From the NCBI GenBank assembly GCA_027063225.1, contig JAMOSG010000003.1:1-64000 (forward strand): a stretch of 64,000 bases of DNA, read 5' to 3'. This DNA comes from Helicobacteraceae bacterium. Its GTDB lineage: Bacteria; Campylobacterota; Campylobacteria; Campylobacterales; Sulfurimonadaceae. Shown here piece by piece: positions 29,718 through 40,293 of the stretch. A program made the position numbers and the translations under genes. Under the pieces are notes generated by a model. That model did no database searches. It had not been told where the DNA came from and saw only the letters and a program-made list of their open reading frames with translations. The stretch's first letter is position 1; each line of letters begins with the position of its first letter.

Positions 29718-31884
29718 AAGCAATTGAACCCATAACTTCAAATTTTGCACTAGAATCTATCTCTGCATGGGAGAGTGTAACAACATCGAGTGAAAATCTT
29801 TCAAAAATCTCTGCAACACCTTTACGAATTTGAGGATCTACTATAACAATAACAGGGGAAACCCCTTTTTGTAAAAGTTCTGCAGCTTTATTGCTTGTTG
29901 CTTGAATTAGTGCATTTATCTCATTAACGTTAAGATTTAACTCTTTTGTTCCATCTCTATCGATAGCTTTTTCTAAGAGGAGTTGTTCAGATTCTGTATC
30001 AAATGTTAAAAGGCGAATAACACCATCTTGTGAAGAGTATATTTGTGTAATAATACGTGAGAGTCTTGCACGTACTTGTTCTGTTATAAGCTCTACATTT
30101 TTTGTGTACTCTGCAACATCTGCAATTGTTTCTAAAATAGTAAGCATATCTTTAAGAGGAATTCTTTCATGTAAAAGGGCTTTAAGTACTCTTTGAATAA
30201 GACCAATATTTGCAACTTTAAGAACATCGTCAATAATAACAGGAAAATCTGTTTTAATTTTATCGATAAGTGTTTGCACCTCTTGGCGAGTGAGAAGATC
30301 TTCAGCATGGCGTTTTACAAGCTCACTCATATGTGTGGAGATAACTGTAGAGGGATCAACTACCGTATAACCATTGATAATAGCATCCTCTTTTTGTTCT
30401 GGAAAAATCCAAATTGCATCTAGTCCAAATGCTGGTTCTTTTGTTGGCTCACCTTCGAGTTTTTCTGTGGCCATACCACTATCCATTGCAAGAAACTTAT
30501 CGGGAATAATCGTTCCCTCCCCAATCGAAACACCTTTGAGTAAAATTTGGTATTGTTGTGGTTGGAGGTGAAGGTCATCTCTAATTCTAACTTGTGGCAT
30601 TAAAAAACCAAAGTCACTCGCAACTTTTCTACGCATAGAACGAATACGCTCAAGTAAATCACCACCTTGTGTAGCATCTGCTAAGCTAATAAGTTTATAT
30701 CCAAGTGTTAGTTCAAGCATTTCAACTTTTAAAATATCATCGAGAGCTTTTTCCTCCTCTTCTTTTATCTCTTCAGGAGATTTTTGAGGTTGTAATTGTT
30801 CTTTTGCTTCTTTTTCTTGAGCTTGTTTTGTAGTTAAAGATGGTTCAAGACCAAAAAAAGAATTTAACATATCCCCTTGAATATTTTTATCTATAAGCCA
30901 ACCAATTCCAATAAAAAGAAGTCCAACAAATCCCATAGAGAGTGTAGGAAGCCCTGGAACCAAAGCAAATAAAATCATAATACCACCCACTATAAACATA
31001 GTTTTAGCACTATCTGTCATTTGTAACAGTACATTATTTGCAAAGTTTTGGTTGTTACTATCTCCTGAAGAGCGAGTTATGATAATACCAGTTGCAGTAG
31101 AGATAATAAGTGCTGGAATTTGCCCTACAAGGCCATCACCAATTGTTAAAAGTGTAAAAGTTGAAGCACTTTGAGATACACTCATATCGTGTTGAAAAAC
31201 ACCAATTAAAAAACCACCAATGATATTGATGAGAGTAATAACAATCCCCGCAACAGCATCACCTTTTACAAACTTACTCGAACCATCCATCGCTCCATAG
31301 AAGTTTGCTTCTTGTAAAATTGCAGCACGACGCTGTTTTGCTTCTACATCATCGATAAGTCCCGCATTTAAGTCTGCATCAACCGCCATCTGTTTTCCTG
31401 GCATTGAGTCAAGCACAAATCTTGCAGCAACCTCTGCAACCCTTGTTGAACCTTTAGTAATTACCATAAAGTTAATAAGCACTAAAATAGAAAAAACAAT
31501 AATCCCAATAACAAAATTTCCACCAACAACAAAGTCCCCAAAACTTGTAATAATACTACTTACACTATCTGGTCCCTCATGCCCTTTGCTTAAAATCATA
31601 CGGGTTGTCGCAATATTTAAAGAGAGTCTAAAAAGGGTTAAAATTAAAATAAGCGTTGGAAAAGTGGTTAAATCGGTTGGTTTTGGGATATAGATAGAGA
31701 TTAAGAGTATTAAAACAGCAAGTGCCATAGAAAGTGTCAAAAACAAATCTAAAACAGCAGATGGTAATGGGACGATAATAATAGCAATAATTGCCATTAC
31801 GAAAAAGACAACACTTAAATCTTTTTGCCCTATAAGGAAGTTAAGTGTATTACCAATTTGTTGTTTTGTAGTTTGTTTTGCCAA
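29710..31884 (-). CDS. flhA: Flagellar biosynthesis protein FlhA
   Basis: [64 protein letters not shown]. Confidence 0.97.
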   Translation of the reverse strand: MAKQTTKQQIGNTLNFLIGQKDLSVVFFVMAIIAIIIVPLPSAVLDLFLTLSMALAVLILLISIYIPKPTDLTTFPTLILILTLFRLSLNIATTRMILSKGHEGPDSVSSIITSFGDFVVGGNFVIGIIVFSILVLINFMVITKGSTRVAEVAARFVLDSMPGKQMAVDADLNAGLIDDVEAKQRRAAILQEANFYGAMDGSSKFVKGDAVAGIVITLINIIGGFLIGVFQHDMSVSQSASTFTLLTIGDGLVGQIPALIISTATGIIITRSSGDSNNQNFANNVLLQMTDSAKTMFIVGGIMILFALVPGLPTLSMGFVGLLFIGIGWLIDKNIQGDMLNSFFGLEPSLTTKQAQEKEAKEQLQPQKSPEEIKEEEEKALDDILKVEMLELTLGYKLISLADATQGGDLLERIRSMRRKVASDFGFLMPQVRIRDDLHLQPQQYQILLKGVSIGEGTIIPDKFLAMDSGMATEKLEGEPTKEPAFGLDAIWIFPEQKEDAIINGYTVVDPSTVISTHMSELVKRHAEDLLTRQEVQTLIDKIKTDFPVIIDDVLKVANIGLIQRVLKALLHERIPLKDMLTILETIADVAEYTKNVELITEQVRARLSRIITQIYSSQDGVIRLLTFDTESEQLLLEKAIDRDGTKELNLNVNEINALIQATSNKAAELLQKGVSPVIVIVDPQIRKGVAEIFERFSLDVVTLSHAEIDSSAKFEVMGSIAFK

Positions 31885-32289
31885 TTACTCTTCCAAAATA
31901 TCTGCTAAAGTAAGTTCAGCTAAAAAAATATCTATTTTTGTTTGTAGTTTATTAAAAAATGGCCAAATAGCACAAATTTTCGCTTTTTGTGAAGGGCAGT
32001 CATCTTCAGATGATGCACAATCAAATACAGCTGGAGCTTTTCCCTCTACACAAGACATAACTTTTAACATATTTATTTGTTTTGGGTCTTTTGCTAAAGC
32101 AAATCCACCATTTACACCTTTGTAAGAGACTAAAATCTCATTTTTTGCCAAAGCTTGAAGAATTTTTGCTAAAAAACTTTTAGATATTGCTAAGTCTTTA
32201 GAGAGTGTTTCACTATCTACTGGTTTATCTGCTTTAGCAAGTACTAAAAGGGAAAGTATTGCATATTCACTTGCTTTTGTTATTAGCAT
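31885..32289 (-). CDS. Rrf2-family transcriptional regulator with IscR/NsrR-like cysteines
   Basis: ASEYAILSLLVLAKADKPVDSETLSKDLAISKSFLAKILQALAKNEILVSYKGVNGGFALAK; cysteine-containing CASSEDDCPSQKAKIC loop. Confidence 0.92.
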   Translation of the reverse strand: MLITKASEYAILSLLVLAKADKPVDSETLSKDLAISKSFLAKILQALAKNEILVSYKGVNGGFALAKDPKQINMLKVMSCVEGKAPAVFDCASSEDDCPSQKAKICAIWPFFNKLQTKIDIFLAELTLADILEE

Positions 32290-32296
32290 AGTTCTC

Positions 32297-32998
32297 CTAG
32301 TTTTTCATAGCTTTAATAAATGCTTCATAAACTTGTTCAAGTTCTAAGTCATTTTCTAAAACACTTTTATTATCTTTTACTAAAATATGCTCAAGTACTG
32401 CAACACGCTTTAGTAAGTATTCAAACATCTCTTTATTAATATCTGGAAGCATATTGTGCATAAAAGGATCTTTACAGCGACCTTTTTCTATTGTGTGTGC
32501 AGGAATACCAATAGCAGTTGAGCAACTTGGTACATTTTTTACCACTACAGAGTTTGCACCAATTTTTGCATATTCCCCAATTTCGATATTTCCTAAAACT
32601 TTTGCACCAGCACCAATAACCACTCCACGACGAATTGTAGGATGACGTTTTCCATGGTTGAGTGAAACACCACCAAGAGTTACTCCTTGGTAAATTAAAA
32701 CATCATCTTCAATAATTGCAGTCTCACCAATTACCACACCAATACCATGGTCTATAAAAACACGTTTACCAATTTTAGCAGCAGGGTGGATGTCGGTATG
32801 TGTAAGGATTTGAGAAAACCCCATAATAACGCGTGCAAAACGTTTGAAATTTGCATTATAGAGTGCATGAGCAATTCTATACCAAGCAATAGCCCAAACA
32901 CCAGGATAGTTAAATAAAAAATCTAGTTTAGAGTTTAGTGCTGGGTCGTTTTTGTAAGCATTTGCAAAATCTTCTTTTATAAGTGAAAATAATCCCAT
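32297..32998 (-). CDS. cysE: Serine O-acetyltransferase
   Basis: DIHPAAKIGKRVFIDHGIGVVIGETAIIEDDVLIYQGVTLGGVSLNHGKRHPTI. Confidence 0.96.
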   Translation of the reverse strand: MGLFSLIKEDFANAYKNDPALNSKLDFLFNYPGVWAIAWYRIAHALYNANFKRFARVIMGFSQILTHTDIHPAAKIGKRVFIDHGIGVVIGETAIIEDDVLIYQGVTLGGVSLNHGKRHPTIRRGVVIGAGAKVLGNIEIGEYAKIGANSVVVKNVPSCSTAIGIPAHTIEKGRCKDPFMHNMLPDINKEMFEYLLKRVAVLEHILVKDNKSVLENDLELEQVYEAFIKAMKN

Positions 32999-33005
32999 AA
33001 TATTC

Positions 33006-34835
33006 CTAGTTCGTTGTTCTTAAATATCCATTTTGGCTAATAAAGATTTTTAATTTTGCAAGTGTATCATATCTTTCTTTTTCTGTAATAAAGCTAGCAG
33101 TTTCTAAATCTTCTTCAAGTTCTTTTAAAATTTCTTTTTGTTCATAGCCAATTGTTTCTAATACTTCTAAGATATTTTTAGATTCTACACTTTTTTCAAT
33201 ATTATAGCCTTTTTCATTAATACAGATTGTGTATTCATTTGGATGGGTAAAAAGGTTATGACTCATACCTAATGTTTCTTGATACGCCCCAATATTGAAA
33301 AAGCCTAAAAGGTAATCCTCTTTTTCTAAATCTACATCGTGTAAGAAAAGTGGCTTATCTTGATTAAAACCAATCTCTCCATCACTATCACAAGTTATAT
33401 CCCAAAGTGAAGCTGCACGAATTGCACGTGAACTAAGTTTATGCAGTGGCATAACAGGAAAATGTTGTTTAAGACCCCAATAATCTGGTAAACTCTGAAA
33501 AATAGAAGCATTCACTAAGTAACGCTCCTGAAGTGAACTTTGTAGTGTTTGGAGTTCATCGTTGGAATGATTAGATGTTAAATAGAGCGATTTTTTAATA
33601 ATATTATGCACTAAAATCTCAGCATTAGATCTATCTTGAAGGTCAATATAGCCTAGATCAAAAAGTGTTAGGAGAGATTCTATATGATCAAGTGCATCAT
33701 GAAGATACTCTATACAATTTTTTTCACTAATTTTATCATTGAGGTAACGAAGCTCCTCAATAAGAGGGGGATTAAGCTCTTTAAAACTTAGATGTTTCTC
33801 ATGATAATCTTGTGAGAAAAGCTCAAGTACAGGAGTAATAAGCACAGCATGTGAAGCTACAATATAGCGTCCAGATTCTGTAAAAATATTTGGATGTTCT
33901 ACATTTTTAGCATCCATAATTTCGCCAAGTAAAAAAACAACACTTGAGCTAAATTCATCTATGGAGTAGTTACGTGATGTTGTTTGGGCATGTTGTTCAT
34001 ATTCAACAGCCAATCCTCCACCAATGTTGATATTACAAAGTGCATCTGCTCCAATTTTTTTCAGTTCAGCGTAAATATTTCCAGCTTCACGTAAAGCTCT
34101 TTTTAGTGGTGCAATATCTGCCATTTGAGAGCCAATATGGAAGTGAATCATTGTAAAATTTTGGATAATATTTGCTTTTTTCATCATAGAAACAGCTTCT
34201 ATAATCTCAGTTGACGTTAAACCAAACTTTGCATCCATCCCACCACTTTTTGCCCACGTGCCACTTCCTGTACTGTGCAGACGTATGCGAATACCAATAT
34301 TTGGTACTTTTAAGCTACACTCTTTTGCAATCTCTATGATAGTTTTTAACTCCCCAAGTCCCTCTATGGTTATGGTGATGTTATGTCCACTTTGTGCAGC
34401 GATAAAGCCAAGTGTTATCATCTCTTTATCTTTAAATCCATTTACTGTTATTGGGGCATTTTTTGGAGTTTTTGCTATTGCTAAAATAAGTTCAGCTTTA
34501 CTACCAGCTTCAAGCCCATAGTTAAATTTTGCACCTTCACTTGTAATAGCTTCTACAACATTTGGAAACTGGTTCACTTTTAGTGGAAAAACTGCATGAA
34601 ATTTTCCTTGGTAGTTGTTGTGTTTTATAGCTTTATCGAAGTAGGAGTAGAGTGTTTGAATCTGTTTATGAATAATATGTGGAAAGCGAAAGATCATAGG
34701 ACCTCTCACACCATCTTTACGAATAGCTTGTGCTATGTCGTAAAGGGAAGGGGAAGATTTATAGTTTAGTTTTACTTGAGAGTTCTCAATAATGAAGTTG
34801 TTATTTGCCCAAATATCTATACCAAAATTTTTCAC
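33006..34835 (-). CDS. speA: Biosynthetic arginine decarboxylase
   Basis: FPLKVNQFPNVVEAI, NYGLEAGSKAELILA, FHIGSQMADIAPLKRALREAGNIYAELKKIGA, NINIGGGLAVEY. Confidence 0.95.
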   Translation of the reverse strand: MKNFGIDIWANNNFIIENSQVKLNYKSSPSLYDIAQAIRKDGVRGPMIFRFPHIIHKQIQTLYSYFDKAIKHNNYQGKFHAVFPLKVNQFPNVVEAITSEGAKFNYGLEAGSKAELILAIAKTPKNAPITVNGFKDKEMITLGFIAAQSGHNITITIEGLGELKTIIEIAKECSLKVPNIGIRIRLHSTGSGTWAKSGGMDAKFGLTSTEIIEAVSMMKKANIIQNFTMIHFHIGSQMADIAPLKRALREAGNIYAELKKIGADALCNINIGGGLAVEYEQHAQTTSRNYSIDEFSSSVVFLLGEIMDAKNVEHPNIFTESGRYIVASHAVLITPVLELFSQDYHEKHLSFKELNPPLIEELRYLNDKISEKNCIEYLHDALDHIESLLTLFDLGYIDLQDRSNAEILVHNIIKKSLYLTSNHSNDELQTLQSSLQERYLVNASIFQSLPDYWGLKQHFPVMPLHKLSSRAIRAASLWDITCDSDGEIGFNQDKPLFLHDVDLEKEDYLLGFFNIGAYQETLGMSHNLFTHPNEYTICINEKGYNIEKSVESKNILEVLETIGYEQKEILKELEEDLETASFITEKERYDTLAKLKIFISQNGYLRTTN

Positions 34836-34850
34836 ATTGCACTTCTTATA

Positions 34851-36062
34851 TTAAAATAGTTCTTGCTTAATTGTCTCTTCTGTTTTTTCTTCTAAATTTT
34901 TTACCCAAATTGTACCATTTTCCATCTCATTTGAGCCAATAATACAACAATATTTTGCATTTGCTTTATCTGCGTTTTTCAGGTGTGCTTTTAAGTTACG
35001 TGCACGATACTCTGTTGTTACTTTTGCACTTTGACGTTTTTTATGCACAAGACTCATAACAAGCTCAAGAGCTTCCTCATCCATCGCACCAATGTAGTAA
35101 CCCTCTCTTGAAGTTTGAGGCATCTCTATTAGCTCCATTAAACGCTCAATCCCCATTGCAAAACCAACAGCAGGTGTTGCTTTTCCATCTAAAAACTCTA
35201 CAAGTCTGTCGTAGCGTCCACCGCCAGCAATAGCACTTTGGCTACCAATGTTATCACTTACAAATTCAAATGCAGTTTTTGAGTAGTAATCAAGTCCACG
35301 TACAAGGTTTGTATCTACCTCATAAGCAACATCATTTTTATCTAAAATATTTTTGAGTTTTTCAAAATCTGTTGCACAACTCTCACAAAGAGAGTTGATA
35401 AGTTTTGGAGCATTTGTGTAGAGCTCTTGACATTTTTCATTTTTACAATCAAGCACACGAATTGGATTTGTATTTTTTCTACGTTTACAATCTTCACAAA
35501 TCTCATCTTCTACACTTTCAATAAACTTTACAAGGTTATCACGATAAGGTGGCATACACTCTTTACACCCAAGAGAGTTTATAAGAAGTCTATACCCAAT
35601 GCCAAGCTCTTTTAGAATATCGCTTACCATCATGATCATATTTGCATCTTCATAAACGTTTGCTTCTCCAAAACTCTCTACGCCAAATTGGTGAAATTGT
35701 CTTAAACGCCCTTTTTGTGGACGCTCATAGCGAAACATAGCCCCATGGTAAAAAAAGCGATGCACTCCACCAGCACGGTCAAGCTTTTTTTGAATAAAAG
35801 CACGAACAACACCAGCAGTACCTTCTGGGCGAAGACAAACATCATTGCCACCTTTATCTTCAAATTGGTACATCTCTTTACCAACAATATCGCTAGATTC
35901 TCCAACACTACGCTTAAAAAGAGCAGTCTCTTCTAAAAGAGGTGTTTCTATAAAATGAAAACCATAATGAGATGCAACTTTCGATGCAGTTTTTATAAAA
36001 TATGTGTAACGCTCATAATCTTCATGTAAAATATCATTCATTCCTCTAAGTGACTTGATCAT
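34851..36062 (-). CDS. hisS: Histidyl-tRNA synthetase
   Basis: SLRGMNDIL, RPEGTAGVVRAFI, GRLRQFHQFGVESFG, LVRGLDYYSKTAFEF, GGGRYDRLVE; start set at the ATG at 36062. Confidence 0.96.
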   Translation of the reverse strand: MIKSLRGMNDILHEDYERYTYFIKTASKVASHYGFHFIETPLLEETALFKRSVGESSDIVGKEMYQFEDKGGNDVCLRPEGTAGVVRAFIQKKLDRAGGVHRFFYHGAMFRYERPQKGRLRQFHQFGVESFGEANVYEDANMIMMVSDILKELGIGYRLLINSLGCKECMPPYRDNLVKFIESVEDEICEDCKRRKNTNPIRVLDCKNEKCQELYTNAPKLINSLCESCATDFEKLKNILDKNDVAYEVDTNLVRGLDYYSKTAFEFVSDNIGSQSAIAGGGRYDRLVEFLDGKATPAVGFAMGIERLMELIEMPQTSREGYYIGAMDEEALELVMSLVHKKRQSAKVTTEYRARNLKAHLKNADKANAKYCCIIGSNEMENGTIWVKNLEEKTEETIKQELF

Positions 36063-36152
36063 TTTAATCCTTTGTATATAGTGATGAAAGGATACCATTT
36101 TTTTCTTTATTAGTGTATAATGAAAAAAAAATTTTGTAGTTGGTATTAAAAT

Positions 36153-38369
36153 ATGTTATATAAAACTTTGTTAATGATAGCTCTTCTTGCAAATACTCTT
36201 TTTGCTCAAAAGTTAGAAAAAGTTTCATTACAACTTCATTGGAAGTATCAGTTCGAATTTGCAGGCTTTATTGCTGCGAAAGAGAAAGGATTTTACAAGG
36301 ATGTTGGTTTAGATGTAGAACTAAAAGAATTTACAGGTAAGGAAAACATTGTAGAAGATGTTATAGAAGGTAGATCCACATATGGATTAGATAATTCAAC
36401 TTTGTTGCAAGATTATTTTAATGGAAAGCCAGTAGTTTTATTAGCTAGTTTTTTTAAGCGTTCTGCTATGGTTTTAATTACTAAAAAGAATATTCACTCT
36501 CCAAAAGAGCTACAAGGTAAAGTTATTTTAACTAGTTCTAAAAAAGAGTTTCACGAACAGTTTGGTGATATGTTACATATTTTAAATGTTGAGACCTCTT
36601 CTTTTAAATTTAAAGAGGGAAATTACAGTATAAAGCCATTTATTGAAGGAAAGGTTGATGCTTTGATGGCCTTTGTCTCAGATGAAACTTACAAATTAGA
36701 TGTTTTAAAAATACCCTACAATATAATAGACCCTAGTGATTATGGAATGTATACTTTTATGATGGAACTGTTTACTTCAAGAAAGGAAGCGAATTATCAC
36801 TATAGAAGAACATTAGCATTTAAAGAAGCGTCGATTAGAGGTTGGGAATATGCTTTAAAACATAAAGAAGAAATAGTACAAATTATTCATGATAAATACG
36901 CCCCTTCTTTGAGTTTTGATTTTTTACTGAATGAAGCTCATAGGGTTGAAAAACTAATTTTACCTTATGTATATCCCATAGGTGCGATAGATTTTGTTTA
37001 TTTAAAATATCAAAAAGATAATGTTTACAGAACTTCAAACAAAACATTAGAGCAGTATATTTTTGACTATTCAATAGAAGTGAAGACAGAAACTTTTTTA
37101 CAAATTGTTACTATTGGTTTGTTAATTATTCTATTTTTAATTTATAGACAAAAAAAACTTACTAATTTTACACAAAAGTTAAAAAAAGAGATTGCAACTA
37201 GGCATAAATTAGAAAATCAATTACAAAGATTAAATAAAGACCTAGAAGTTAAAATAGCTAAAGGGATAGAGCATACAGAGAAAAAAAATAGAGAATTGCA
37301 TACATTGCTTGGTCATTTTCAAAGTTTGTTAGATACAACTATGGAAATGGTTATAGTTGTAAATGCACAAAAACAGATTGTAGATATAAATAAATCAGGT
37401 GTAAAAATGTTAGGTTATGAGAATAAAGAGGAACTTATTGATCAATCTATTTATGATTTTATTGCATCAGAAGATTTAGAAAGTACAAAAAAATATAGAA
37501 GGATGATGATAACACCAACTTATGAGGTTAAGTTTGTATGTAAAGATGGTAGTTTTTTCCCTGCACTTATTCGTGCAAAGAGTACATTGGTTGATGGTCA
37601 AATCTTTAGAATGGTTACTGCAATGGATTTGACAGATATTAAAGAAAAAGAGACGTTACTTCAAAAACAATCCCATTTAGCACAAATGGGTGAAATGTTA
37701 AGTATGATTGCTCATCAGTGGCGTCAACCTCTAAATGCTATGAGTGCTTCAGCGATTAAAATTACATTAAAACAAGAATTAGGAAGTTTAACACAAGAAG
37801 AGATTATAGAACATGGTTACTTTATTCAGAAGCAAACACAACAAATGTCTAAAGTAATAGATGATTTTATGAATTTTTTTAAACCTGAAAATCAAAAACA
37901 ATATTTTACATTTGTTAAAGTTATAGATAGTATCTTTAGTTTGACAAAAGCACAACTTATTAACAAGAATATAGAACTCAAAGTAGAAGAGAAAAGTGCT
38001 GAACAAATTTTTGGATATGAAAAAGAGCTTTCTCATGTTGTTTTAAATCTTGTTTCAAATGCAAGAGATGCATTTGATGGTAAAGATATAGAAAATAAAT
38101 ATATTAAAGTTGTTTTTGATGCAAATGAGTTTGAGTATATCATCTCTGTTTGTGATAATGCAGGTGGAATACCAAAAAATATAATAGATAAAGTTTTTAA
38201 CCCATACTTTACAACAAAAGAAGAGGGTAAGGGCACTGGTATAGGACTTTATATGAGTAAAAAGATTTTAGATGAGATTTTTAATGCAACAATTGATGTT
38301 TCAAACACAAATGAAGGTGCAAAATTTACAATAAAAATTCCAAAAGGGGAGAATGAAAATGGCAAATAG
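36153..38369 (+). CDS. Sensor histidine kinase with periplasmic NMT1/THI5-like substrate-binding domain, PAS domain, HisKA and HATPase
   Basis: N-terminal LQLHWKYQFEFAGFIAAKEKGFYKDVGLDVELKEF; PAS-like MEMVIVVNAQKQIVDINKSGVKMLGYENKEEL; H-box IAHQWRQPLNAMSA; N/G boxes NLVSNARDAF, DNAGGIP, GTGIGLYMSK. Confidence 0.93.
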   Translation: MLYKTLLMIALLANTLFAQKLEKVSLQLHWKYQFEFAGFIAAKEKGFYKDVGLDVELKEFTGKENIVEDVIEGRSTYGLDNSTLLQDYFNGKPVVLLASFFKRSAMVLITKKNIHSPKELQGKVILTSSKKEFHEQFGDMLHILNVETSSFKFKEGNYSIKPFIEGKVDALMAFVSDETYKLDVLKIPYNIIDPSDYGMYTFMMELFTSRKEANYHYRRTLAFKEASIRGWEYALKHKEEIVQIIHDKYAPSLSFDFLLNEAHRVEKLILPYVYPIGAIDFVYLKYQKDNVYRTSNKTLEQYIFDYSIEVKTETFLQIVTIGLLIILFLIYRQKKLTNFTQKLKKEIATRHKLENQLQRLNKDLEVKIAKGIEHTEKKNRELHTLLGHFQSLLDTTMEMVIVVNAQKQIVDINKSGVKMLGYENKEELIDQSIYDFIASEDLESTKKYRRMMITPTYEVKFVCKDGSFFPALIRAKSTLVDGQIFRMVTAMDLTDIKEKETLLQKQSHLAQMGEMLSMIAHQWRQPLNAMSASAIKITLKQELGSLTQEEIIEHGYFIQKQTQQMSKVIDDFMNFFKPENQKQYFTFVKVIDSIFSLTKAQLINKNIELKVEEKSAEQIFGYEKELSHVVLNLVSNARDAFDGKDIENKYIKVVFDANEFEYIISVCDNAGGIPKNIIDKVFNPYFTTKEEGKGTGIGLYMSKKILDEIFNATIDVSNTNEGAKFTIKIPKGENENGK

Positions 38370-40290
38370 ATTAGAAAAAGAGGATAGCCCTTACTTACAG
38401 CATCATAAAGATGACTTAGTAGCTTGGTATCCGTGGTGTGATGAGGCATTTTTAAAAGCAGAAGAGGAAAATAAAGCAATTTTTATAAGTATTGGATATT
38501 CATCGTGTCATTGGTGTCATGTTATGCAAGAAAAAGTGTTTAATGACCCAACTTGTGCAGATATTTTAAATCAGCATTTTATCTCTATAAAAGTAGATAG
38601 AGAGGAGCGTCCAGATATAGATAAACATTACCAAGAGGTGTATAGACTTCTTAACCGTCGTGCTGGTGGGTGGCCAACATCTATTTTTGCAACTCCACAA
38701 AATAAACCTTTTTATGCAGGAACATATATAGCACCAACGTCAGATGGAACTATGGAGGGGATGGGTTTTGAAGAACTTACCTCTTTGATTGCTCGTAAAA
38801 TTGCTGCTTATGATGCAGAGGTATTAAAAAATGCAGATGAGATTGAGCAGTTTTTAGGGTATAAAGATAAACCAAAAGAGGCGACAGTTTTAAAAGAGAG
38901 CTTTGTTAAAAATTTTATGTTGCAAGTAAAAAATAACTATGATCCAAAATATGGAGGATTTTCTATTGCCCCAAAATTTCCAAGTGCTGCAACGCTAAGT
39001 GCTTTACTTGTTGTTGATAAACTTTATGATGATAAAGCTGCAAAAGCGATGCTTTTAAATACATTGCAGCAGATGAGTAAAGGTGGAATGTATGATGTGG
39101 TTGATGGAGGTTTTTGTAGATATAGTGTAGATGAAAAATGGCTTGTACCACATTTTGAGAAGATGCTTTATGACAATGCACTTCTTAGTGAACTTTATGC
39201 AAAAACTGCTTTAGCATACGGTGATGAGAATTTTGAAAAAATTGCCAAAGATATTGCTGATTTTTGGCTCTTTTTTATGAGTGAAGATAATCTTTTTTAT
39301 AGTGCAAGTGATGCAGATACAAATGCTCAAGAGGGTGAGTATTTTGTTTATGGATATGATGAACTTTATGAAGCCTTCACACAAGCAGGTTTTAGTGATG
39401 TTGCACAACTTTTAGAAAAGCTTAGTGTTACAAAAGAGGGAAATTTTGAAGGTAAAAATATTATACGCATAGAGGAGAAGTTGGAGAATTTTGATGAGGT
39501 ACAAAAAGTACTTCGTACAATCCGTTCTAAAAGAGATTATCCTTTTATTGATAAAAAAATTCAAACTTCTTGGTCATCGATGATGATTCGCTCCCTTTTT
39601 GTTTTAAGTGTATTTGATCAAAAATATAAACAACAAGCCGTAAAATCTTTAGAAGCACTTTTAGAAGCACTTTACAAAGATGGTGTGCTTTACCATGCAA
39701 CTTTTATCCATAAAGAGCCAAAAGTGGAAGCCTTTTTGGAAGACTACGCTTTTTTAAGTGCTGCACTTTTAGAAGCATTTGACAAAACTCAAGATGAGAT
39801 TTACCTTATAAAAGCACAAACATTTGCAAATTCTGCTTTAGAGAAATTTTATGACAATGGAGCATGGAACTTTAGTGTAGGGGAGTTTGAAACTCAAGAA
39901 GATATTGCAGATGCAACCTATACAAGTTCTGTAAATGTTATGTTAGGAGTACTTTTAAAACTTGCAACACTTTTAGAGGATGATAAATATAGACATTTCG
40001 CATTTAAAACTTTAGAGTATAACTCTTATAACCTTGGGAGAAAACCTGTTTTTTATCCAACTATGCTTGTTGAGATGTTGCGTTATTTAAGAGGAAATGC
40101 AGTTGTAAAAAGCTCTATTGTAAATTTAGAAAACCAAAAACTTGCCAGATTAAAATACCCTTTTGTTCTTTTACGTGCAAATGAGAGTGAAGAGTTTATG
40201 GTATGTGGTGAAAAAAGTTGTTTTGCAAATACAAAAAATATAGATGAAGTAGAAGAGATTATTACACAAAATTTCTCTTCAAAGGAGTAG
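38353..40290 (+). CDS. Thioredoxin-fold DUF255/YyaL-type protein
   Basis: NRLEKEDSPYLQHHKDDLVAWYPWCDEAF, SIGYSSCHWCHVMQEKVF, HFEKMLYDNALL. Confidence 0.93.
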   Translation: MKMANRLEKEDSPYLQHHKDDLVAWYPWCDEAFLKAEEENKAIFISIGYSSCHWCHVMQEKVFNDPTCADILNQHFISIKVDREERPDIDKHYQEVYRLLNRRAGGWPTSIFATPQNKPFYAGTYIAPTSDGTMEGMGFEELTSLIARKIAAYDAEVLKNADEIEQFLGYKDKPKEATVLKESFVKNFMLQVKNNYDPKYGGFSIAPKFPSAATLSALLVVDKLYDDKAAKAMLLNTLQQMSKGGMYDVVDGGFCRYSVDEKWLVPHFEKMLYDNALLSELYAKTALAYGDENFEKIAKDIADFWLFFMSEDNLFYSASDADTNAQEGEYFVYGYDELYEAFTQAGFSDVAQLLEKLSVTKEGNFEGKNIIRIEEKLENFDEVQKVLRTIRSKRDYPFIDKKIQTSWSSMMIRSLFVLSVFDQKYKQQAVKSLEALLEALYKDGVLYHATFIHKEPKVEAFLEDYAFLSAALLEAFDKTQDEIYLIKAQTFANSALEKFYDNGAWNFSVGEFETQEDIADATYTSSVNVMLGVLLKLATLLEDDKYRHFAFKTLEYNSYNLGRKPVFYPTMLVEMLRYLRGNAVVKSSIVNLENQKLARLKYPFVLLRANESEEFMVCGEKSCFANTKNIDEVEEIITQNFSSKE

Positions 40291-40293
40291 AGT

